Positions 42,363 through 51,290 of a stretch of DNA of 64,000 bases are shown one piece after another. The DNA is from Saccharospirillum sp043196875. Its GTDB lineage: Bacteria; Pseudomonadota; Gammaproteobacteria; Pseudomonadales; Natronospirillaceae. The translations under genes and the position numbers were made by a program. The stretch spans positions 186,001 to 250,000 of the forward strand of contig NZ_JBEBMX010000002.1 in assembly GCF_043196875.1 (NCBI RefSeq), in the 5' to 3' direction. The notes beneath the pieces are model-generated. The model searched no databases, was not told where the DNA came from, and was given only the letters and a program-made list of their open reading frames with translations. The first letter of the stretch is position 1; every line of letters starts with the position of its first letter.

Positions 42363-44735
42363 AGTCGAGATTCTAACGCTGACCCGCACCACAAGCGGGA
42401 AGCTGAAAAATACGAAAACCCCATTCCCAGCCGGGAATTCATTCACGCCCACCTGGAACAACGCCAGGGGCCGGCGACGCACCCTGAACTGTGCGCCGAG
42501 CTGGGCCTCACCGGCGAAGACGATATCGAAGCGCTGCGCCGCCGTCTGATCGCCATGGTCCGTGACGGCCAATTACTCTGTTCGCGCAAAGGCGCCTTCG
42601 GCCTGATCGACAAAATGGACCTGATTAAAGGTCGCGTTCAGGGTCATCCCGACGGTTTTGGTTTTCTGATTCCAGAGCAGGGCGGCAAAGATTTTGTGCT
42701 CACCCATCGCCAGATGCGCTGCTGTTTTGACGGCGATATTGTGCTGGCGCGCAAAGGCGAGCGCGATCATCGCGGCCGAATCGAAGCCATCATTGTCGAA
42801 GTGCTGGAACAGAACACCCAGGAACTGGTCGGCCGTTATTCCAGTGAAGGCGGTTTTGGCCGCGTACTGCCGGAAAACCGCCGCGTCAGCCACGATATTT
42901 TAATTCCCCCGGGCGATGAAGCCGGCGCCCAGGAAGGCGATGTGGTTGTGGTCAGCATTATTGAGCAACCCAAAATTCGTCGTCAGCCAATCGGTAAAGT
43001 CAGCGAAGTGCTGGGCCAGCATATGGACCCGGGCATGGAAATCGACATCGCGCTGCGCACCTACGATATTCCGCACACCTGGCCGTACGAAGTTGAAGAA
43101 GAAATCACCGGCTTGAGTGACACCGTCGATGAGGCCGACAAAGCCAATCGCATCGATCTGCGCGACAAAGCCTTCGTCACCATCGATGACGAAACCGCGC
43201 GTGATTTCGACGACGCCATCTTCGCCGAACCGGTACCAGGCGGCGGCTGGAAGCTTTATGTGGCCATTGCCGATGTTTCTCATTACGTCGAAGTCGGCGC
43301 ACCGCTGGATGTCGAAGCGCGTTCGCGTGGCACCTCGGTCTACTTCCCCGAGCAGGTTATTCCTATGCTGCCGGAAGTGCTGTCCAACGGTCTCTGTTCG
43401 CTGAACCCTGAAGTCGATCGACTGACGCTGGTTTGTGAAATGACCGTTACTGCACGCGGCGATATTCAGTCCTATCGTTTTATGGAAGGGCTGATTTATT
43501 CGCATGCGCGCCTGACTTATTCCAAAGTCGGCCCGGCTCTCGATCCGGAAACCGCCACCGAAGCGCGTGCTGAAATCGAACGCGATCACGGTGCCTTGGT
43601 GTTGAAAAATATCACCACCTTGCGCGAGCTGTTTAAGCTGTTCCGGTTCCAGCGTCAGCATCGCGGTGCCATCGATTTTGAGACCACCGAAACCCGCATC
43701 GTGTTCGATGACGATCGTAAGATCGATCGCATCGTGCCCAGCCAGCGCAACGACGCTCACCGCCTGGTCGAAGAGTGCATGCTCTCGGCCAACGTCTGCG
43801 CCGCGGACTTCCTGCAACAGCTGGAAATTCCTGCGCTCTATCGAGTGCACGATGTACCTTCGGCCGAACGTCTGGAAAACCTGCGCGCTTATCTGGGTCA
43901 ACTGGCGTTGGATCTGTCCGGTGGTGAAAAACCCCACGCCCGCGATTACCAAAAGCTGTTGGCGACCATCAAAGGCCGGGAAGATTTCAACCTGATCCAG
44001 ACCATGATGCTGCGTTCCATGAATCAGGCGGTCTATCAGCCGGACAACATCGGTCACTTCGGCTTGGCGTTCGAAGCCTACACCCATTTCACCTCGCCGA
44101 TTCGTCGTTATCCGGATTTGCTGGTGCATCGCGCCATTCGTTCGGTGATTCGCTCGGACAAGAAAACCAAGCTGGTTAATCGTGTCGAGGGTGCACCCAA
44201 GCTGGATGCGCAGAACATCTATCCCTACGACTACGCCGCCATGCTGGAATTGGGCGAACATTGCTCAATGACCGAGCGTCGCGCCGACGAAGCCACCTGG
44301 GATGTGGTCGCCTGGTTGAAGTGCGAATACATGAAAGATCACGTCGGTGATGAATATGAAGGCTCGGTGTCTTCGGTCACCAACTTCGGTTTGTTCGTGC
44401 AGCTCGATGACGTCTACGTCGATGGTTTGGTGCATGTGTCGTCGCTGCAAAGTGACTACTACCAGCTCGATGAAACCGCTCACCGTCTGGTCGGTGAACG
44501 CACCCGTGTCAGCTATGGCCTGGGTGATCGTCTAACCGTGCGGGTAGTGCGCGTTGATCTGGATGATCGCAAGATCGACTTCGAACTGGCCGATGGCGAG
44601 GTGCGTAAAGTTAAGCACCCGGGTCCGGCGGCGGGCAAAAAGAAAGCCGGCGCTAAAAAGGCCGGTGCCAAAAAAGCCAGTTCCAAAAACACCCAGTCCG
44701 ATAAGCCCAATCGCAAGCGCAAACGCCGTACTTAA
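42360..44735 (+). CDS. rnr: Ribonuclease R, apparent ATC start
   Basis: Processive 3'-5' exoribonuclease that degrades structured RNA, important in cold and stationary phase. About 791 residues when begun at ATC 42360. The N-terminus then reads ISRDSN...KREAEKYENPIPSREFI, closely matching E. coli MSQDPFQEREAEKYANPIPSREFI, so the shorter ATG at 42555 is wrong. Domains: winged helix (1-85), two cold-shock domains, the RNB nuclease with DDETARDFDDAIF (catalytic Asp cluster), S1, and a Lys-rich tail after residue 745. rlmB follows 12 bp later. Confidence 0.95.
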   Translation: MSRDSNADPHHKREAEKYENPIPSREFIHAHLEQRQGPATHPELCAELGLTGEDDIEALRRRLIAMVRDGQLLCSRKGAFGLIDKMDLIKGRVQGHPDGFGFLIPEQGGKDFVLTHRQMRCCFDGDIVLARKGERDHRGRIEAIIVEVLEQNTQELVGRYSSEGGFGRVLPENRRVSHDILIPPGDEAGAQEGDVVVVSIIEQPKIRRQPIGKVSEVLGQHMDPGMEIDIALRTYDIPHTWPYEVEEEITGLSDTVDEADKANRIDLRDKAFVTIDDETARDFDDAIFAEPVPGGGWKLYVAIADVSHYVEVGAPLDVEARSRGTSVYFPEQVIPMLPEVLSNGLCSLNPEVDRLTLVCEMTVTARGDIQSYRFMEGLIYSHARLTYSKVGPALDPETATEARAEIERDHGALVLKNITTLRELFKLFRFQRQHRGAIDFETTETRIVFDDDRKIDRIVPSQRNDAHRLVEECMLSANVCAADFLQQLEIPALYRVHDVPSAERLENLRAYLGQLALDLSGGEKPHARDYQKLLATIKGREDFNLIQTMMLRSMNQAVYQPDNIGHFGLAFEAYTHFTSPIRRYPDLLVHRAIRSVIRSDKKTKLVNRVEGAPKLDAQNIYPYDYAAMLELGEHCSMTERRADEATWDVVAWLKCEYMKDHVGDEYEGSVSSVTNFGLFVQLDDVYVDGLVHVSSLQSDYYQLDETAHRLVGERTRVSYGLGDRLTVRVVRVDLDDRKIDFELADGEVRKVKHPGPAAGKKKAGAKKAGAKKASSKNTQSDKPNRKRKRRT

Positions 44736-44747
44736 GGTTGCTAGTTG

Positions 44748-45509
44748 ATGTCAGACGTTCAATGGATTTATGGCTTGCACGCTTGCCAGAGCGCGCTGGA
44801 AAACCAAGCCGACCGCGTGCGCGAACTGGTGCTGCTGAAAGGTCGTCAGGATAAACGCATCCAGGCGGTGCTCGACCAGGCGCGTACCGGCGGCATCAAA
44901 TTCCGCTGGCTGGAGCGTGATGCTTTCGAGCGCCTGGTGCATCAGCAGCAACTGGGCGATGCCCGTCATCAGGGTGTGTTGATTCAGATGCTGGCCGCGC
45001 CGGTGCTCGATGAAGCGGGCCTGGAAGAACTGCTGGATGGTTTGCAGCGGCCCGCCTTGTTGCTGGTGCTCGATGGAGTCACTGACCCGCATAACATCGG
45101 CGCCTGTTTGCGTTCCGCCGACGCTGCCGGCGCCGATGCGGTCATCGTACCCAAAGACAAATCCGCCAGCCTGACGCCGACGGCGGTGAAAATCGCCAGC
45201 GGCGCGGCCGATACCGTCCCCTTTGTTGTCGTCACCAACCTGGCGCGCACCCTGGAACAGATCAAGGCGCGCGGCATTTGGGTATACGGTGCGGCCGGCG
45301 AAGCCCAGGCGTCACTCTATCAGAGTGATTTCAGAGGCGCCGTTGCGCTGGTGCTGGGCGCCGAAGGTAAAGGTCTGCGGCGCTTAACGCGCGATACCTG
45401 CGATGGCCTCTTTATGATCCCCATGGCCGGTCAGGTGAGCAGCCTGAATGTCTCAGTCGCCGCCGGTATCTCCCTGTTTGAAGCGGTTCGGCAGCGTTTG
45501 CCTAGCTGA
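44748..45509 (+). CDS. rlmB: 23S rRNA Gm2251 2'-O-methyltransferase
   Basis: 253 residues of the SpoU/TrmH family. The N-terminal L30e-like domain is MSDVQWIYGLHACQSALE, and the SPOUT knot includes LVLDGVTDPHNIGACLRSADAAG, LVLGAEGKGLRRLTRD and IPMAGQVSSLNVSVAAGI, the three SpoU motifs. It methylates G2251 in the ribosomal P-loop. The start ATG at 44748 is preferred over TTG three bases earlier. Usual partner of rnr. Confidence 0.96.
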   Translation: MSDVQWIYGLHACQSALENQADRVRELVLLKGRQDKRIQAVLDQARTGGIKFRWLERDAFERLVHQQQLGDARHQGVLIQMLAAPVLDEAGLEELLDGLQRPALLLVLDGVTDPHNIGACLRSADAAGADAVIVPKDKSASLTPTAVKIASGAADTVPFVVVTNLARTLEQIKARGIWVYGAAGEAQASLYQSDFRGAVALVLGAEGKGLRRLTRDTCDGLFMIPMAGQVSSLNVSVAAGISLFEAVRQRLPS

Positions 45510-45532
45510 ACTCCAGTTTTTTCTCTCTGCTA

Positions 45533-45560
45533 ACGGGCGCTCTGACAGCGCCCGTTTTTC
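45533..45560 (+). terminator. Terminator after rlmB
   Basis: ACGGGCGCT-ctgac-AGCGCCCGT followed by ttttcttt. A second smaller hairpin, AGGGCG...CGCCCT plus TTTT at 45600-45624, follows. Together they close the hisZ-purA-rnr-rlmB unit. Confidence 0.85.
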
Positions 45561-45756
45561 TTTGCAACTCCCCAACTCATCTCAACTCTTTTCAACCCTA
45601 GGGCGGACAGATGTGCGCCCTTTTCCATTTCCTCCCCTCACAGGCCCCGTATGCTGATAACAGGGCTGGATCGGCCCCAAGCGGCATTGCCTATAGGGAC
45701 TCAAGGGAAAAGTTGGCGGTGCTCCTTTCATTCAACTTGATAGGAAGGTGAGTTCC

Positions 45757-46596
45757 ATGATCAATCCAATCCGTACCCTGACTGCTGGCCCGGGCCTTGA
45801 AGCCCGCTACCTGATTCTTGGCGATCGGCAGGGCGATCGTCTACCGCTGGTGTATTTGGGCGGCGCATTCCAGACCTGTGAGAACGTCGAGCGGACCTTG
45901 CGCCAAATCTATGCCCATCGCCAGGTGGTCATTATCGAAATGCCGGGCTTCGGCGATACACCGGTGGTGCCGCGCAGTGTGCCGACGGCAACCATCGCCG
46001 CCAGCGTCGGCCTGGTGGTTGAGCATCTCGATATCGGTCGGTTCGATCTGATTGGCTGCAGCTATGGCGGGCTCTTTGCGTTGGATGTCGCCGCACGTTT
46101 CCCCGACTCAGTAAGGCGCGTCATTCTGGCCGGCACCAGCCCCTTTCCAGCACCCACCGAGCGCGGCCTGCATCTGTGCCTGAACCTGCTTGAGCATGGC
46201 GAATATCAGTCTTTTGCTGAGTTATTTGCGCAATTGGCGATCACCTTGCCCAACCCGACCAAACGCAAACTGTTGCGTCAGCGGTTGTTGGTATCGCTGG
46301 CCGAACGGCCCGAGTCGGTCTACGAACGCTTCCGCGAGAACACCCAGCGGCTGTTGCTGATGAAGTCGATTCCGCCATTCACCCACCATCCAACCCTATT
46401 GCTCGACGGCGAGGCCGACACCTTCACCGATCCGGGCTGGATGCTGAAACAGGCGCGGCTCAACGACAACCTCAGCGTCGACCTGCTGCCGGGTTGCGAC
46501 CACTTCTTCCATATCGAAGACAAGGCCGCCACCGCCCGGGCGATAGGTGACTATCTGGATTGTGATCTAAGCCAGCCGGAGCGGCGTTTAGCCTGA
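45757..46596 (+). CDS. Alpha/beta-fold hydrolase
   Basis: 279 residues. The catalytic triad is readable: nucleophile Ser in LIGCSYGGLFA, acid Asp in LLLDGEADTFTDPG, and His in GCDHFFHIED. YLGGAFQTCENVER is the oxyanion-hole strand. The lid region is short, so it belongs to the compact esterase / haloperoxidase-like group. Natural substrate not predictable. GGAAGG precedes the ATG by 9 nt. It stands alone between terminators at 45533 and 46615. Confidence 0.85.
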   Translation: MINPIRTLTAGPGLEARYLILGDRQGDRLPLVYLGGAFQTCENVERTLRQIYAHRQVVIIEMPGFGDTPVVPRSVPTATIAASVGLVVEHLDIGRFDLIGCSYGGLFALDVAARFPDSVRRVILAGTSPFPAPTERGLHLCLNLLEHGEYQSFAELFAQLAITLPNPTKRKLLRQRLLVSLAERPESVYERFRENTQRLLLMKSIPPFTHHPTLLLDGEADTFTDPGWMLKQARLNDNLSVDLLPGCDHFFHIEDKAATARAIGDYLDCDLSQPERRLA

Positions 46597-46614
46597 TTGG
46601 TTCGTTAAACAATT

Positions 46615-46643
46615 AAAAGGGGGAGCTAAGCTCCCCCTTTTTT
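46615..46643. terminator. Bidirectional terminator
   Basis: GGGGGAGCT-a-AGCTCCCCC with A-run on one side and T-run on the other. It can stop transcription from the hydrolase (plus) and from deoCAB (minus). Confidence 0.85.
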
Positions 46644-46657
46644 GATCAGCAGATCAG

Positions 46658-47890
46658 TTAGGCAACCAACTCATCCAAAAAGCTGGTGCCATAATCCATG
46701 GCCGGCAGGTCGAAATAATCCGCCAGTGTCTGGCCGATGTCGGCGAAGGTTTCCCGCTCGCCCAGATTCACTGCCTGCATCTGCTTGCCGTACACCAACA
46801 CCGGAATGTGCTCGCGGGTGTGGTCGCTGCCGGGCCAAGTAGGGTCGCAGCCGTGGTCGGCGGTCATCACCAGGATGTCGTCATCAGCCAGGATGTTCAG
46901 TAATTCTGGCAGGCGTTCATCAAAGCGTTCCAGGGCTGCGGCGTAACCGGCGACGTCGCGACGGTGGCCGTAGGATGAATCGAAATCGACAAAGTTGGTG
47001 AACACGATGCTGCGATCGTGCGCCGCTTTCACTTGCTCCAGGGTGGCATCGAACAGCGCATCCAGACCGGTGGCCTTTACCTTGCGGCTGATGCCGACCT
47101 GAGCGTAGATATCGGCGATCTTGCCGATGGAAATCACTTCGCCGTTGTTCTCAGTTAGCTTCTGCAAAATGGTTGGGCTCGGTGGTGGTACCGCCAGATC
47201 ACGACGGTTACCGGTGCGCTGAAAGCTGTCGGCATCGGCGCCGATAAAGGGGCGGGCGATCACCCGGCCAATGTTGTATTCATCGACCAGCTCGCGCGCC
47301 ACGGTGCAGACTTCCATTAAACGATCTAACCCGAAGGTCTCTTCGTGGCAGGCAATCTGAAACACACTGTCGGCCGAGGTGTAGACGATGGGTTTGCCGG
47401 TGGCGCAGTGTTCTTCGCCCAGGCGTTTGATGATTTCGGTGCCTGAAGCGTGGCAGTTGCCGAGTACGCCGGGCAGGTTGCAACGTTCAATTAAATCGTT
47501 GAGCAGACTGGGCGGAAAGGAGTTTTCTTCATCTTTAAAGTAACCCCAGTCGGTCAGCACCGGCACGCCGGCGATTTCCCAGTGGCCGCTCGGGGTGTCT
47601 TTGCCGCTCGACAGTTCGCGCGCGTAACCGAAGCTGCCGGTAAAGGCCTCGCCGGTTTGCATGCCGGCCGGCACCTGGCCGCCGGCGCTGTCGGTGGCGG
47701 CCTGAACCAGCCCAAGGCGGGTCAGGTTGGGCAGTTGCAAGGCGCCGGAGCGGCCTTTATCAGCCTTGCCTTCGGCGCACCATTGGGCGATATGGCCCAG
47801 CGTATTGGCGCCGACATCGCCAAAGCGGTCGGCGTCGGCGCTGGCGCCAATGCCGAATGAATCAAGAACCAGAATAATGGCGCGTGCCAT
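46658..47890 (-). CDS. deoB: Phosphopentomutase
   Basis: 410 residues, alkaline-phosphatase-superfamily enzyme interconverting (deoxy)ribose 1- and 5-phosphate. N-terminal metal site LDSFGIGASADADRFGD, later KDTPSGHWE, and C-terminal metal ligands in VMTADHGCDPTWPGSDHTREHIP. It is the third gene of a deoC-deoA-deoB operon, 11 bp after deoA. It connects the phosphorylase product to DeoC. Confidence 0.96.
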   Translation of the reverse strand: MARAIILVLDSFGIGASADADRFGDVGANTLGHIAQWCAEGKADKGRSGALQLPNLTRLGLVQAATDSAGGQVPAGMQTGEAFTGSFGYARELSSGKDTPSGHWEIAGVPVLTDWGYFKDEENSFPPSLLNDLIERCNLPGVLGNCHASGTEIIKRLGEEHCATGKPIVYTSADSVFQIACHEETFGLDRLMEVCTVARELVDEYNIGRVIARPFIGADADSFQRTGNRRDLAVPPPSPTILQKLTENNGEVISIGKIADIYAQVGISRKVKATGLDALFDATLEQVKAAHDRSIVFTNFVDFDSSYGHRRDVAGYAAALERFDERLPELLNILADDDILVMTADHGCDPTWPGSDHTREHIPVLVYGKQMQAVNLGERETFADIGQTLADYFDLPAMDYGTSFLDELVA

Positions 47891-47901
47891 GGCAAATCTC
47901 C

Positions 47902-49215
47902 TCAGTGCGCAAAGCGTTGATGGATGACGCTCAGTTCATCGATCGGCCGATCGGTGATCGGCATGGCGCTGCGCAGTCTTTGTTGCAATTCGGCCCATTG
48001 ATCGTCGCTGCGCAGATGGGCGACGGCCAATGGCTCACCGGCTTCAATATAGCGGCCGGGTTTGACGATGTTGGTCAGGCCGACGGCTGCATCAATGCGT
48101 TGATCGGCCCGGGTGCGGCCACCGCCCAGCGCCACCACGGCCAGACCAATGTCGCGCACTGTCAGCGCTTGAACATAGCCGGACTGCGCTGCGGTGATGG
48201 GCTTGATAATGGGGGCTTTGGGCAGAACTTCATCCCAGCGTTCCAGAAAGTCAGCCGGGCCGCCCAGGGCACTGACCATACGCGCAAAACGTTCGGCGGC
48301 GGCACCGCTGTCGAGTGCCTTGAGCAACTGGGCGCGGGCGTTATCGAGCGAATCCGCCAGGCCACCGCTGAGCAGCATTTCCGCGCCCAGCGCCAATGTG
48401 ACTTCATGCAAGGCCGCATCGCGGGGGCCGCCGGTCAGGTATTCGACTGCCTCCGCAACTTCCACCGCATTACCGGCTGAACGCGCCAGCACCTGGTTCA
48501 TATCGGTGAGCAGCGCGGTGGTTTTTACCCCGGTGCCTTCGGCGACAGCGACGATGCTTTGCGCCAGTTGTTCACTCAGTTCCGGCGTCGGCATAAAGGC
48601 GCCGCTGCCAACTTTGACGTCCATGACCAGTGCATCCAGGCCTTCGGCGAGTTTTTTCGAGAGGATGGAAGCGGTGATCAGATCCAGGCTTTCCACGGTG
48701 GCGGTAACGTCGCGAATGCCATAAAAGCGCCGGTCGGCCGGTGCCAGATCGCTGGTTTGACCGATGATGGCGACGCCAAGGTCGTGCACGGTTCGTTCAA
48801 AGACGGCATTGGATGGGTAAGGGTTATAGCCGGGAATGCTTTCCAGCTTGTCGAGCGTGCCGCCGGTATGGCCGAGGCCGCGGCCGGAAATCATCGGCAC
48901 ATAACCGCCGCAGGCGGCGACCATGGGGCCGAGCATTAAGCTGACCACATCGCCGACACCGCCGGTGGAGTGTTTGTCGAGCACCGGGCCGGGCAGGTCC
49001 CAGCGCAGTACCTTGCCGGAATCGCGCATGGCGAGCGTCAGAGCGACACGTTCGTCCAGCGTCAGGCCATTGAAATAGACCGCCATGGCAAAAGCGCCAA
49101 TCTGGCCTTCGCTGATCGATTCGTCCTTAATGCCCTGGACGAACCAGCGCAGTTCGGCATCGCTCAGTGTCTGGCCATCGCGTTTGCGACGGATGATTTC
49201 CTGCGGCAAGAACAT
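47902..49215 (-). CDS. deoA: Thymidine phosphorylase
   Basis: 437 residues. Splits thymidine with phosphate to thymine and deoxyribose 1-phosphate. Begins MFLPQEIIRRKRDGQTLS, has the phosphate/nucleoside motif DKHSTGGVGDVVSLMLGP and VSMISGRGLGHTGGTLDKLES-like region (PMISGRGLGHTGGTLDKL). The C-terminal domain is the usual alpha/beta. It starts 1 bp after deoC, so translation is tightly linked. There is no sign of damage. Confidence 0.96.
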   Translation of the reverse strand: MFLPQEIIRRKRDGQTLSDAELRWFVQGIKDESISEGQIGAFAMAVYFNGLTLDERVALTLAMRDSGKVLRWDLPGPVLDKHSTGGVGDVVSLMLGPMVAACGGYVPMISGRGLGHTGGTLDKLESIPGYNPYPSNAVFERTVHDLGVAIIGQTSDLAPADRRFYGIRDVTATVESLDLITASILSKKLAEGLDALVMDVKVGSGAFMPTPELSEQLAQSIVAVAEGTGVKTTALLTDMNQVLARSAGNAVEVAEAVEYLTGGPRDAALHEVTLALGAEMLLSGGLADSLDNARAQLLKALDSGAAAERFARMVSALGGPADFLERWDEVLPKAPIIKPITAAQSGYVQALTVRDIGLAVVALGGGRTRADQRIDAAVGLTNIVKPGRYIEAGEPLAVAHLRSDDQWAELQQRLRSAMPITDRPIDELSVIHQRFAH

Positions 49216-49216
49216 C

Positions 49217-49990
49217 TCAGTAACCGTTGCCTGAAGGCGCAGACGGCGCGGCGCCCAGAGTCGTCAGCAGGTCGTTAAGCAGGCTGGACGCGCCAAAGCG
49301 GAAATGCTCGGCGTTAATCCAGTCTTTACCCATAAGACGTTCGGCCAACGCCAGATATTCACCGGCTTCTGCCGTGGTGCGGATGCCGCCGGCGGCTTTA
49401 AAACCGACGTCCTTACCACTGTCGGCAATGGCTCGCAGCATAATCTCGGTGGCTTCGAGGGTGGCGTTAACCGCTACTTTGCCAGTGCTGGTTTTAATAA
49501 AGTCGGCGCCGGCGGCGATGGCAATATCGCTGGCCTGACGAATCAGTTCAGCGCTTTCTAATTCACCGCTTTCAATGATGACCTTAAGTTTCACCGCCGC
49601 ACCGCAGGCGGCTTTGCAGGCGCTCACCAGTTCGGCTGGGATTTCGGTATCGCCAGCGATCAGGCTTTTGTAGGGCAGGACAACGTCGACTTCGTGCGCA
49701 CCGGCAGCGACGGCATCGCGCGTTTCGCGCACCGCACGATCGATATCGTCGCTGCCATCGGGGAAGTTGGTGACGGTGGCAACACGCACCTGGTTCAGGC
49801 CACGCTGGACCAGCGTTTTGCGCGCCACATCGATAAAGGCCGGGTAGACGCAGACCGCAGCGGGACTGCCAAAAGGCGTCTGCGCCGATTCGCACAGAGC
49901 CGCAATAATGGCTTCGTTGTCGGTGTCGTTGAGGCTGGTCAAGTCCATCAGGCTGAGCGCCTGACGGGCCAGGGAGGCATTGTCTGTCAT
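49217..49990 (-). CDS. deoC: Deoxyribose-phosphate aldolase
   Basis: 257 residues, class I aldolase cleaving deoxyribose 5-phosphate to acetaldehyde and glyceraldehyde 3-phosphate. The Schiff-base Lys is in GADFIKTSTGKVAVNAT; the proton-relay Lys and Asp are in GFKAAGGIRT and VVLPYKSL respectively. It is the first gene of deoC-deoA-deoB. The intergenic stretch 49991-50232, shared with a divergent gene, has AT-rich blocks and must contain the promoter. In E. coli this operon is controlled by DeoR and CytR. Confidence 0.96.
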   Translation of the reverse strand: MTDNASLARQALSLMDLTSLNDTDNEAIIAALCESAQTPFGSPAAVCVYPAFIDVARKTLVQRGLNQVRVATVTNFPDGSDDIDRAVRETRDAVAAGAHEVDVVLPYKSLIAGDTEIPAELVSACKAACGAAVKLKVIIESGELESAELIRQASDIAIAAGADFIKTSTGKVAVNATLEATEIMLRAIADSGKDVGFKAAGGIRTTAEAGEYLALAERLMGKDWINAEHFRFGASSLLNDLLTTLGAAPSAPSGNGY

Positions 49991-50232
49991 TTATTGTCCA
50001 AATGGTCAGATTATGCGCGGCAATTTTAGGCGCAAGAACCGCCAAACACAATTGCCGCTGGCAGCGTTCTAGGGCTTTACACCCTGAGTTAGCCAAGGGC
50101 GCGATAAGACTTGTGCCGGTAATTCTCGGGTTAGCATCTTTTGACAGTTATTTATCGGTGAAAAAGATGGCAAACTGTCGCCTTTCGATGGACCAAAGAG
50201 GCGCCTGTCGCGCCATCTGTTAGGAGACAAGT

Positions 50233-51231
50233 GTGATTCGAGCATCGCAGTACGCCATCCTCTGGGTGGTTACCTTGATTCTTTGGGGAGCCTCATTGGT
50301 AGGTCTCCTTTTTTTTGGTTTGAACGCGCTGGATACTCAATCGTTATTGATTCTTTTGGGTCTGGTTGCGTTGGCCGGCGGCGCCTCGTTAACAGCGCTT
50401 AACCAATGCCAAAACCGGGTGACGGAAGCTTATAAGGAACTGAGCCGTGTGCGTCGCTCGTTGCAGGAAAGTCATTTGGAAATTGATCGTTATGAATACG
50501 AATCCAAGCAAAGTGCTGACCTGCGTCGTCTGGTGTTAACCTCCGCCCAGGAAAAAGATCAGGCGCTCGACAGCATGGCGCTGGCGTTGAATACCGCCAT
50601 GGCAGAAGTGCTGACCTTGGCAACATCCGAAGAAGCCGATGCTCGTGATCGCATCAAAGAACGCGCTGAATTGATGCAACGTTATGCCGAAGATTTGCGC
50701 GCTCTGGCACGCCTGGAATTGAAGTCTGAAGTGCCACGCCATGAAGACGTGAATTTCCTCAATCTGGTCGAGCGGTTTTTGGATGAGTGGAACCGTTACG
50801 GTCGTTCGCGCGATGTCAAAATTAAGCTGGAACATCAGGAAGACCAACTGCCGCTGGTCTCCGACGTTAACTGGTTGCATAACCTGCTGACGCGCGCCAT
50901 TCAGGCCTTGGTGCGAATGAACCGCGAGTCCACCATCGATGTGCATTTAATCGGTTATATCGATGCCGAATTGGGCGATGCCTTGCGCGTTACGTTGAAT
51001 GCGCGCGGTCGTCGTCTCGATGCCGAACAGCTGGCGTCGTCGGTCTCCGGTTATACCCGCATTATCGATCAGGGTGCTGATGTCGGACCGGGCTTATCCT
51101 TTGTCGTGGCGCGTCGTCTGGCGCAAATGCTGCAGGGTTATCTGGAAGTGAACGACAGTGGCACCGGTACCGAAGTGGTGTTGGTATTGCCACGGCGTCT
51201 GGATGACGCCATGGACGAAGAAGACGCTTAA
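50233..51231 (+). CDS. Membrane-anchored degenerate histidine-kinase-like protein
   Basis: 332 residues from GTG at 50233 with TAGGAG just upstream. Two N-terminal membrane helices (about 8-31 and 38-58) are followed by a long coiled coil (about 60-105). A dimerisation-like helix (ALDSMALALNTAMAEVLTLA) has no phospho-acceptor His. The final 110 residues resemble a HATPase domain: VSDVNWLHNLLTRAIQALVR at the N-box position but without the key Asn, NARGRRL instead of DxGxG, and GPGLSFVVARRLAQMLQGYLEV like a G2 box. Probably an inactive scaffold or sensor. No response regulator adjoins. Confidence 0.7.
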   Translation: MIRASQYAILWVVTLILWGASLVGLLFFGLNALDTQSLLILLGLVALAGGASLTALNQCQNRVTEAYKELSRVRRSLQESHLEIDRYEYESKQSADLRRLVLTSAQEKDQALDSMALALNTAMAEVLTLATSEEADARDRIKERAELMQRYAEDLRALARLELKSEVPRHEDVNFLNLVERFLDEWNRYGRSRDVKIKLEHQEDQLPLVSDVNWLHNLLTRAIQALVRMNRESTIDVHLIGYIDAELGDALRVTLNARGRRLDAEQLASSVSGYTRIIDQGADVGPGLSFVVARRLAQMLQGYLEVNDSGTGTEVVLVLPRRLDDAMDEEDA

Positions 51232-51263
51232 TAGCGTTGCAGTCTCCGCGATAAATAAACCAC

Positions 51264-51290
51264 AACCGCCGCCGCTTAACGCGGCGGCAG
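51264..51290. terminator. Convergent stem-loop at 3' ends
   Basis: GCCGCCGC-ttaac-GCGGCGGC overlaps the protease stop codon and is followed on the minus strand by a T-rich stretch (TTGTGGTTTATTTAT). It probably ends the M16 gene and may also serve the facing gene. Confidence 0.55.

Noticed and set aside
42555..42560. ATG at 42555 as the rnr start
   Set aside because: It would remove 65 conserved residues of the RNase R N-terminal domain that are encoded in frame just upstream.
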